Shown in pieces: positions 1-4,948 of a stretch of DNA of 5,518 bases; positions within the stretch are counted from its first letter, which is position 1; every line of letters begins with the position of its first letter. The notes under the pieces are model-generated. The model saw only the letters and a program-made list of their open reading frames with translations, searched no databases and was not told the origin of the DNA. A program made the translations under genes and the position numbers. Source of the DNA: Nocardioides sp. (GTDB lineage: Bacteria > Actinomycetota > Actinomycetes > Propionibacteriales > Nocardioidaceae); the NCBI GenBank assembly GCA_023252065.1, contig JAHEXO010000185.1, forward strand, positions 1-5,518. Direction: 5' to 3'.

Positions 1-992
1 AGCTCCGCCGTACGGCGGAGGACGGCGACCTCGTGCTCGCGATCACCGACCCCCAGACCCGCGTTCTCTGGACGTACGGCGGGCGGGTCATGCGCCGCAA
101 GGCCGAGTCGGTGAACTTCGTCCCCGCAGCCCGCTGGGACGACGAGTCGGTCGGCACCAACGCCCTCGACCTGGCCAACCGGCTCAAGCGGCCGAGCATG
201 GTGTTCAGCGCCGAGCACTACGCGCCCATCGTGCACAACTGGGTGTGCTGGGCCGCGCCGGTGCACGACCCGGTGACCGGCGCCCAGCTCGGTGTCGTCG
301 ACCTCTCGACGACCTGGGACCGCACGCACCCGATCGGCCTGGCCACCGCCCGCGTGCTGGCTCGCCTGATCGAGACCGCCATGCCGCTGTCGGCGATGCA
401 CCCGGTGCTGCCCGACGACGACGGTGACACCGGGCTCCAGCTCCGCCTTCTCAGCCATGCCGCGGCCACGCTCGACGGTCAGCGACTCCTGCTCAACCGC
501 CGCCAGACCGAGATCCTCGCGATCCTGGCCCTCCACCCCGACGGGCTCTCGCTCGACCGGCTCCACGCGCTGGTCTACGGCGACCAGCCGGTCACCCTCT
601 CGACGCTCAAGGCCGAGGTGTCGCACCTCCGGGCCGCGCTCGGGGGCCAGCTGGCCTCGCGCCCCTACCGGCTGACGCTGCCGGTCGCCACCGACGTGGA
701 CGACGTCCTCGACGCGCTGCGCCACGGCGACGCCGCCCGAGCGGTCGCCAGCTACGGCGGCGACCTCCTGCCCGGCACCGAGTCGCCCGCCCTCGTCGAG
801 CTGGGTGAGTACGTCGCGGTCGCCCTGCGTGAGGCTCTGCTCGCCAACCCCGAGCCCTCGGCCGTGGTGCGCTACTGCGAGATCGCGCCCTACGACGTCG
901 AGGTGCTCGAGGTCTGCCTGGCCGCTCTCGGCGAGCGACCCCATCCCGCCAAGCCGTTGCTCAAGGGCCGGCTCGCGGTCGCGTCCACCTGA
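1..992 (+). CDS. GAF-domain, winged-helix transcriptional regulator (5'-truncated)
   Basis: Probable cytoplasmic transcriptional regulator that senses an unknown small ligand through a GAF domain. The reading frame is open from the first complete codon at position 3, giving 329 residues to the TGA at 990-992. The visible part starts inside the GAF domain (about residues 1-125 from the window edge), with conserved stretches such as WDDESVGTNA, FSAEHYAPIVHNW and APVHDP followed by GVVDLS, as in the GAF region of AcoR-like regulators. A helical and winged-helix part follows (about residues 145-225): RRQTEILAILALHP, then TLSTLKAEVSHLRAALG as the likely recognition helix and SRPYRLTLP as the wing. 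The last 100 residues are helical. There is no sigma-54 AAA+ domain and no kinase domain, so this is not a full AcoR or a DosS-type sensor. From the family pattern I infer that more than 100 N-terminal residues are missing. The GTG at 33 is internal to the GAF domain. It lies 133 bp upstream of the cytochrome b operon and could regulate it, which is unproven. Confidence 0.8.
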   Translation, partial: LRRTAEDGDLVLAITDPQTRVLWTYGGRVMRRKAESVNFVPAARWDDESVGTNALDLANRLKRPSMVFSAEHYAPIVHNWVCWAAPVHDPVTGAQLGVVDLSTTWDRTHPIGLATARVLARLIETAMPLSAMHPVLPDDDGDTGLQLRLLSHAAATLDGQRLLLNRRQTEILAILALHPDGLSLDRLHALVYGDQPVTLSTLKAEVSHLRAALGGQLASRPYRLTLPVATDVDDVLDALRHGDAARAVASYGGDLLPGTESPALVELGEYVAVALREALLANPEPSAVVRYCEIAPYDVEVLEVCLAALGERPHPAKPLLKGRLAVAST

Positions 993-1019
993 CTGTGACC
1001 TGACCATCTCCTGGGGCAT

Positions 1020-1039
1020 TTCGGGACCAAAGGCCCTGA
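1020..1039 (+). promoter_or_regulatory. DosR/DevR-like box upstream of the cytochrome b operon
   Basis: The 20-mer TTCGGGACCAAAGGCCCTGA matches the published Mycobacterium tuberculosis DosR consensus TTSGGGACTWWAGTCCCSAA at 16 of 20 positions by my count. The match includes the whole GGGAC half, the WWA centre and the opposing CCC. Related GGGACC-N-GGCCC boxes are associated with DevR/DosR-type response regulators in other actinobacteria. Its centre is about 96 bp before the GTG start of the 61-aa gene, a workable promoter distance. A second GGGAC occurs at 1045-1049, 22 bp (about two helical turns) downstream, in a much poorer overall match. A TTGACC at 1051-1056 could be a -35 element, but I see no convincing -10 partner. 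Binding by a DosR homologue is inference. Confidence 0.6.
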
Positions 1040-1078
1040 TCCCGGGGACGTTGACCACCCCCGGTCGGTCTCGGGATC
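1038..1078. repeat. Inverted repeat GATCCCG...CGGGATC in the operon leader region
   Basis: Perfect 7-bp arms, GATCCCG at 1038-1044 and CGGGATC at 1072-1078, enclose 27 bases that carry a second short pair, GACC (1053-1056) and GGTC (1063-1066). The structure could act as a factor-assisted terminator for the upstream GAF gene, as an operator, or as a leader hairpin for the following operon. There is no T-tract. The outer arm overlaps the last two bases of the DosR-like box. Confidence 0.35.
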
Positions 1079-1110
1079 TGCGCACCCTGAGGGCATAGCG
1101 GTCTCCCGCG

Positions 1111-1118
1111 AAAGGAGG
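1111..1118 (+). promoter_or_regulatory. Strong ribosome binding site fixing the GTG start at 1126
   Basis: AAAGGAGG is an almost full complement to the 16S rRNA 3' end and sits 7 nt before the GTG at 1126. It is the strongest Shine-Dalgarno in the window. It fixes the start of the 61-aa membrane protein, a gene short enough that it could be dismissed as noise. Confidence 0.75.
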
Positions 1119-1125
1119 TCGGCCC

Positions 1126-1311
1126 GTGGACAGCGTGTTCTCAGCCGGCAAGTACGTCACCTGGGGCGTCGTGAGCATCAGCGTCACCAACCTGTTGATC
1201 ATCGTCCTGATGATCGTGGTGTTCGTCCTCGCGCTCCTGCTTCCCTTCCCACACGGCCACGCCGAGGCCCCTGCCCCGGTCGACGACCCCGACGGGGGGT
1301 CCCGGCCATGA
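1126..1311 (+). CDS. Small single-span membrane protein, first gene of the cytochrome b operon
   Basis: A 61-residue protein of no family I can name. Residues 1-10 are a short polar N-terminus (MDSVFSAGKY). Residues about 11-40 form one long hydrophobic span rich in V, I and L (VSISVTNLLIIVLMIVVFVL is its core). The tail is polar, with FPHGH at 41-45 followed by an acidic, proline-rich end. There are no cysteines and no CxxCH. The GTG start is supported by AAAGGAGG seven bases upstream. The stop overlaps the next start as ATGA (1308-1311), which argues for translational coupling with the cytochrome b subunit. By analogy with the tiny single-helix subunits of bc and b6f complexes, I infer that it is an accessory or assembly subunit of the encoded membrane complex. 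That role is not shown by any motif. Confidence 0.75.
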   Translation: MDSVFSAGKYVTWGVVSISVTNLLIIVLMIVVFVLALLLPFPHGHAEAPAPVDDPDGGSRP

Positions 1312-1934
1312 CGACCGTCTCTCCCTCCTCGGATCGCACCTGGACCGCGGCCCTCAAGGACCGGCTGTCCCGGACGCTGCCCGCCGACCAGGTGCTGCCG
1401 GACCGCCAGCCGGCCTACGTCGCCTCCTGGATCTACGTCTTCGGCGTGCTCACCCTCGCCGGGCTGCTCGTGGTGGTCGGCTCCGGGGTCGTTCTCTCCA
1501 TCGGCGGCTCCCTGTGGTGGCACACCTCGAGCCTCGGACACTTCGTCAACTCGGTGCACCTGTGGAGCGTGGAGCTGTTCTTCGCGTGCATGGTCATCCA
1601 TCTCTGGGGCAAGTTCTGGATGGCCGCCTGGCGCGGACACCGCGGCCTGACCTGGGCCACCGGCGTCATCGCCTTCGTGACCTCGATCGGCACCGCGTTC
1701 ACCGGCTACCTCACCCAGTCCAACTTCTCCTCGCAGTGGATCAGTGGCGAGGCGAAGGACGGCATCAACTCGATCGGCGTGGGCTCGTTCATGAACGTGC
1801 TGAACCCGGCGCAGATGCTCATGTGGCACATCGTGCTGCTGCCCCTGGCGGTCGGCCTGATCGCCGTCCTGCACATCCTCATGGTCCGGCGACACGGCGT
1901 CGTGCCGCCCCTGGGTGACGAGGAGAAGTCGTGA
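1308..1934 (+). CDS. Cytochrome b N-terminal domain protein (di-haem, four-helix)
   Basis: Integral membrane di-haem cytochrome b, related to the N-terminal half of QcrB and to cytochrome b6 (PetB). At 208 residues it is close to b6 length. Hydrophobic helices lie at about 41-66, 78-105, 115-135 and 170-192. The haem ligands are visible: H84 and H98 in helix 2 (H-x13-H), H174 and H189 in helix 4 (H-x14-H, the b6-type spacing). RGHRGLTWATGV after helix 2 matches the family loop that usually reads K-P-P-R-E-L-T-W. Two departures stand out. The segment that normally reads F-V-R-S-L-H-x-W is FVNSVHLW, so the usual Arg is Asn. After helix 3 the usual GY-x-L-P-W-x-Q is GYLTQSNFSSQW. The start overlaps the upstream stop by 4 nt (ATGA) and the stop overlaps the next gene. 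No Rieske or cytochrome c gene is present nearby. The family is secure, but whether it oxidises quinol, reduces quinone or serves another partner is unknown. Confidence 0.9.
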   Translation: MTTVSPSSDRTWTAALKDRLSRTLPADQVLPDRQPAYVASWIYVFGVLTLAGLLVVVGSGVVLSIGGSLWWHTSSLGHFVNSVHLWSVELFFACMVIHLWGKFWMAAWRGHRGLTWATGVIAFVTSIGTAFTGYLTQSNFSSQWISGEAKDGINSIGVGSFMNVLNPAQMLMWHIVLLPLAVGLIAVLHILMVRRHGVVPPLGDEEKS

Positions 1935-2875
1935 TGACGACCACGCTCCCGCACAAGCGGGTCACCCCTGACTCGCACGACTACCCGACCCGCTCCTACG
2001 ACCTGGTCAAGGAGTTCGTGATCGCCCTGGTGGTGATGACCGGGCTGTCGCTGGTGCTGGCCGGGATCTTCTCCTCGCCTGATGACAAGGCGATCACCAT
2101 GTCCGACTGGGCGACCAACGCGCCCGCGGACCTCGTCGCGACGGCCACCGGCGAGCTCGCCGGCACCACCACCAGCGCGACGTACGGCGCGCCGTACAAC
2201 AACGCCTCGGAGGGTCAGTCCGTGCTCGGCCTGAAGCTCCAGAAGTGGGGCGGCGTGGGCAACCCGGTCAACTCCGCGGACCTGGTGCTGCAGCCTCTGG
2301 GCTCGGTGCAGGACCCGAACGTGCAGCAGGCGCTGGCGCAGTGGAAGGGCGCCTCGGCCCAGCAGCAGGCAGCGTGGGCCGGCGCCTACGGCGATGCCCT
2401 GGCCAAGGCCCCGAACGGTGACCCGACCAAGGTCGCCACCGGAGACTACGGACCGGTCCCGGTCCTGGCTCTGGGGTTCTTGAGCATGGCCCGCGCCGGC
2501 GGTCTCGAGGGGGCGCTCACGTCGTCCGGCACGTTCTACGGCGGTGACGCGACGCGCAGCATGCTGCTGCTGTCCGACGGCGCCTACCTCGAGGACAGGG
2601 CCGTCGCCGACCATCTCGGCGGTGACCAGTGGGGCATGATGAACGAGGTCGGCAACTACCCCGGTCAGCCCTGGATGTGGCTCTACACGTTCTGGTACCA
2701 GGTGAAGCCGTTCTCCACCTCCGAGAACGCCGACGCCCAGGTCTGGATGCTGATGATGGGCCTGACCCTGCTGCTGCTGTGCCTGCCGTGGATCCCCGTC
2801 CTGCGCGACATCCCACGCTGGGTTCCGGTCCACAAGCTGGTCTGGCGCGAGCACTACCGCCGCCGCGCCGGCTGA
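1934..2875 (+). CDS. Cytochrome b C-terminal half-like membrane protein with a large extracytoplasmic insertion
   Basis: A 313-residue protein that databases would probably call hypothetical or cytochrome b6-related. One helix lies near the N-terminus (about 27-45, preceded by basic residues) and one near the C-terminus (about 270-291, followed by an Arg-rich tail). This places about 220 residues outside the cytoplasm. The ends resemble subunit IV of b6f: helix E, then QPWMWLYTFWYQVKPF where PEWYFFPVFQIL would be, then a helix and PWIPVLRDIPRWVPVHK, like the VPFLEN-x-NPFRRP end of subunit IV. Between them is an unrelated insertion of roughly 170 residues, including LGLKLQKWG and FLSMARAGGLEGALTSSG. 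There is no PEWY, no CxxCH, no Fe-S motif and only one cysteine. The start codon ATG at 1934 has AGGAG (1921-1925) eight bases upstream. A GTG at 1931 is an alternative one codon longer. The gene overlaps the previous stop (GTGATG), so the two proteins are probably made together. The subunit IV relationship is my inference by eye. Confidence 0.85.
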   Translation: MTTTLPHKRVTPDSHDYPTRSYDLVKEFVIALVVMTGLSLVLAGIFSSPDDKAITMSDWATNAPADLVATATGELAGTTTSATYGAPYNNASEGQSVLGLKLQKWGGVGNPVNSADLVLQPLGSVQDPNVQQALAQWKGASAQQQAAWAGAYGDALAKAPNGDPTKVATGDYGPVPVLALGFLSMARAGGLEGALTSSGTFYGGDATRSMLLLSDGAYLEDRAVADHLGGDQWGMMNEVGNYPGQPWMWLYTFWYQVKPFSTSENADAQVWMLMMGLTLLLLCLPWIPVLRDIPRWVPVHKLVWREHYRRRAG

Positions 2876-2892
2876 GCCCTGTGGGGGGTGAC

Positions 2893-2921
2893 GCCCCTCG
2901 CGGTCGCCCGCCGCGAGGGGC
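2893..2921 (+). terminator. Hairpin terminator after the cytochrome b operon
   Basis: GCCCCTCGCGG (2893-2903) and CCGCGAGGGGC (2911-2921) form a perfect 11-bp stem around a 7-nt loop, beginning 17 bases after the stop at 2875. The following CTCTCACC is pyrimidine-rich but lacks a proper T-tract, which is common for terminators in high-GC actinobacteria. It separates the operon from the SulP gene. Confidence 0.7.
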
Positions 2922-2955
2922 TCTCACCTGCCGCAGGGGCCGGGACACCTCACCC

Positions 2956-2972
2956 TCACCCATCAGGGGTGA
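2956..2972. promoter_or_regulatory. Short inverted repeat upstream of the SulP gene
   Basis: TCACCC (2956-2961) and GGGTGA (2967-2972) are perfect 6-bp arms around ATCAG. The repeat lies between the operon terminator and the SulP start, about 77 bp before the ATG, so it could be an operator. No -10/-35 pair that I trust is visible in this 127-bp stretch, so the promoter of the SulP gene is unassigned. Confidence 0.25.
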
Positions 2973-3048
2973 TGCCCGGGCGCGCGAGGGCCCGCCAGAG
3001 TGAGCGGCGGAGGGGCTCGCCGGCCCCGGCGGGAAAGGAAGCCCCGGC

Positions 3049-4752
3049 ATGGACCTGATGCCCGAGTCGCTGCGCGGATACCAGAGGAGCTGGCTGTCTC
3101 GCGACGTCATCGCCGGCCTGACGCTCTCGGCGATCGCGATCCCGGAGGTGATGGGCTACACCTCGATCGCCCAGACCCCCATCGTGACCGGCGTCTACAC
3201 GATCATCTTCCCGACGCTGCTGTTCGCGCTGCTCGGGTCGTCGCGGCTGCTGGTGGTGGGCGCCGACTCGGCCACCGCGGCGATCCTGGCCGCCGGGCTC
3301 AGCGGGCTGGGCGTCTCCGGGCTCACTCCGGGCAGCCAGGAGTGGCTGGCGTGGTGCAGCCTGGTCGCCCTGATCTGCGGGTTCTTCCTGGTGCTGGCTC
3401 GGCTGCTCAAGCTCGGCTTCATCGGCAACTTCCTCAGTGCGACCGTGCTGGTCGGCTTCCTCAGCGGTGTGGGCGTCTCGGTGCTGTCCGGGCAGATCCC
3501 GGCCATGCTGGGCATCGCGAAGGGCACCGGCAACTGGTTCCAGCAGCAGTGGTACACGATCACCCACCTTTCCGATGCCAACACAGCCACGGTGGCCTTC
3601 GCTCTCGGCACGGTGGCCCTGATCGTCGGGTTCAAGAAGTTCCTCCCGGTCGTCCCCGGTGCGGTGGTCGCCGTGGTCCTCTCGATCCTGATCTCGACCG
3701 CGACGGACGCCAAGGCGCACGGGGTGGCCGTGGTCGGCTCCCTGACCGGCGGGTTCCCGCCGGTCGGGCTCCCGGGGGGTTTCGACTGGAACGACATAGT
3801 CAAGGCCGCCTCGATCGCCTTCGCCTGCTTCGTCCTCATCGTCGCCCAGAGCGCTGCGACTTCGCGGAGCTTCGCAGCCAAGCACGGCGAGCGGGTGGAC
3901 ATCAACCGCGACCTCGTGGGTCTCAGCGGCGCCAGCTTCGCCGCTGGGCTGACCGGCACCTTCGTGGTCAACGGAAGCCCGACCAAGACCCAGATCCTCA
4001 ACGGTCAGAAGGGCCGCACCCAGGTCGCCAACGTGACCATGTCTGCCGTGGCCCTGCTGTTCGTGCTGTTCCTGACCAGCCTGCTCACCAACATGCCGAG
4101 TGCGGTCCTGGCCGGCATCGTCTTCATGATCGGCGTCGACCTTATCGACGTGAAGGGGCTGCGCAGCATCCGCAGCGAGCGCACGAGCGAGTTCGTGATC
4201 GCCTGCGTGACCGGCGTCGTGGTCTTCGCGGTCGGGGTCGAGCAGGGCATCATCCTCGCGATCCTGCTGTCCCTGCTCGAGGTCGTACGCCGCGCCTACC
4301 AGCCCGGCGACTTCGTGATCGCGCAGGGCACCGGTGACGACCTCGACTACGAGGCCGCCGAGGCCGGCGCCCAGAGCCGGCCCGGACTGGTGATCTTCCG
4401 CTTCGACGCCCCCCTGTTCTACGCCAACGCCAACCGGTTCTCCGACGACGTCAAGGCCGTGATGGAAGGGGCTCCGACGCCGGTGCAGTGGCTGGTGCTG
4501 GACTGCTCGTCGGTCACCGACGTCGACTACTCTGCCGGGCTCGAGCTGACCGACCTGATCTCCTACGTCCACCAGCGCGGGGCCCGGTTCGGGCTGGTGC
4601 GCGCCGACGAGTCACTCCTGTCGACCCTGCGTACCTACGGCGTGCTCGGCGAGGTGGCCCCCGACCGGGTCTTCGAGCACCTCGAGGACGTCTTCGCGGC
4701 GTACCAGGCGCTGCCTCCGAGCAGCGCACCCTCGTCGGGTGCGACGGCGTAG
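3049..4752 (+). CDS. SulP-family inorganic anion transporter with STAS domain
   Basis: Inner-membrane transporter of the SulP (SLC26-like) family, which moves sulfate, bicarbonate or related anions, often with Na+ or H+ coupling. It is 567 residues long, the normal family size. Residues about 15-415 are the membrane domain with many hydrophobic spans. The SulP entry motif SRDVIAGLTLSAIAIPEVMG is at 17-36, GADSATAAILAAG at 71-83, and the substrate-region segment DINRDLVGLSGASFAAGLTG at 284-303 is followed by GSPTKTQ at 309-315. Residues about 445-552 form the STAS domain, with LVLDCSSVTDVDYSAGLEL at 482-500. Start ATG 3049 is chosen because AAAGGAAG (3034-3041) lies just upstream; a second ATG at 3058 is less well placed. 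A terminator precedes the gene, so it is probably its own unit. The substrate cannot be decided: no carbonic anhydrase is fused or adjacent, and no cysteine or sulfur-assimilation genes are nearby. Confidence 0.92.
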   Translation: MDLMPESLRGYQRSWLSRDVIAGLTLSAIAIPEVMGYTSIAQTPIVTGVYTIIFPTLLFALLGSSRLLVVGADSATAAILAAGLSGLGVSGLTPGSQEWLAWCSLVALICGFFLVLARLLKLGFIGNFLSATVLVGFLSGVGVSVLSGQIPAMLGIAKGTGNWFQQQWYTITHLSDANTATVAFALGTVALIVGFKKFLPVVPGAVVAVVLSILISTATDAKAHGVAVVGSLTGGFPPVGLPGGFDWNDIVKAASIAFACFVLIVAQSAATSRSFAAKHGERVDINRDLVGLSGASFAAGLTGTFVVNGSPTKTQILNGQKGRTQVANVTMSAVALLFVLFLTSLLTNMPSAVLAGIVFMIGVDLIDVKGLRSIRSERTSEFVIACVTGVVVFAVGVEQGIILAILLSLLEVVRRAYQPGDFVIAQGTGDDLDYEAAEAGAQSRPGLVIFRFDAPLFYANANRFSDDVKAVMEGAPTPVQWLVLDCSSVTDVDYSAGLELTDLISYVHQRGARFGLVRADESLLSTLRTYGVLGEVAPDRVFEHLEDVFAAYQALPPSSAPSSGATA

Positions 4753-4769
4753 GGGCAACGCCTCGCCCG

Positions 4770-4858
4770 CTGGTCGAGGAGGCGCGCCGGCGCCGTCTCG
4801 AAACCCGGTGCCTGTGCCTGGGGCGCCCGGGCAGGTGGTCTCGACAGGCTCGACAGAC
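4770..4858. repeat. Dispersed actinobacterial palindromic repeat (REP-like), two modules
   Basis: Module 1 (4770-4805) begins CTGGTCGAGGAGGCGC and ends GTCTCGAAACC. Arms TCGAG (4774-4778) and CTCGA (4797-4801), plus GGCGC and GCGCC inside, give an imperfect hairpin. Module 2 (4834-4858) is GGTGGTCTCGACAGGCTCGACAGAC-like and contains two copies of CTCGACAG separated by one G. Sequences of this GGTCGAG...CTCGAAACC and GGTCTCGACA-GCTCGAC form are, to my recollection, scattered in many copies between genes in Nocardioides and related genomes. Position just after the SulP stop suggests it may also help end that transcript. No transposase or target-site duplication is seen. Confidence 0.55.
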
Positions 4859-4878
4859 GGCTGGGCGCGACATTTTCC

Positions 4879-4908
4879 TTGTGCGCCTGTTCGGCGGGGG
4901 TCTAGCGT
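4879..4908 (+). promoter_or_regulatory. Putative promoter of the secreted M1-like gene
   Basis: A -35-like TTGTGC (4879-4884), an 18-bp spacer and a -10-like TAGCGT (4903-4908) resemble the principal-sigma promoters of high-GC actinobacteria. The start of transcription would fall near 4915, leaving a leader of about 34 nt that contains the GGAGG ribosome site at 4934-4938 before the ATG at 4949. Confidence 0.45.
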
Positions 4909-4948
4909 GCCGAGTCCTGACGTGCTGACTCTCGGAGGGAGACGGTCC

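Noticed and set aside
33..35. GTG at 33 as the real start of the GAF regulator
   Set aside because: The frame stays open to the window edge, the preceding residues (LRRTAEDGDL) fit the GAF domain, no Shine-Dalgarno precedes it, and the start would fall inside the domain.
1706..2854. 382-codon open frame on the - strand opposite the cytochrome operon
   Set aside because: It lies antisense to two well-supported genes. The translation is rich in R, G, H, Q and V with no recognisable domain, as expected for the complement of GC-rich codons.
1934..2875. Rieske or c-type cytochrome function for the third operon gene
   Set aside because: There is no CxxCH and no C-x-H...C-x-x-H pair, and only one cysteine in the whole protein.
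2940..2960. DosR box upstream of the SulP gene (GGGACACCTCACCC)
   Set aside because: Only the GGGAC and the final CCC fit the consensus; the centre is wrong and such matches are frequent in GC-rich DNA.
3000..4337. 445-codon + strand frame overlapping the SulP gene in another frame
   Set aside because: Arg/Gly/Pro-rich frameshift shadow of the SulP gene with no domain and no ribosome site.
2956..4572. 538-codon open frame on the - strand opposite the SulP gene
   Set aside because: The sense strand encodes an unmistakable SulP-STAS protein. The antisense product is a low-complexity D/H/E/Q/R-rich string without hydrophobic order or motifs.
4753..4948. Insertion sequence end or attachment site
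   Set aside because: No transposase, integrase, tRNA or target duplication is visible; the repeats fit a dispersed intergenic element better.
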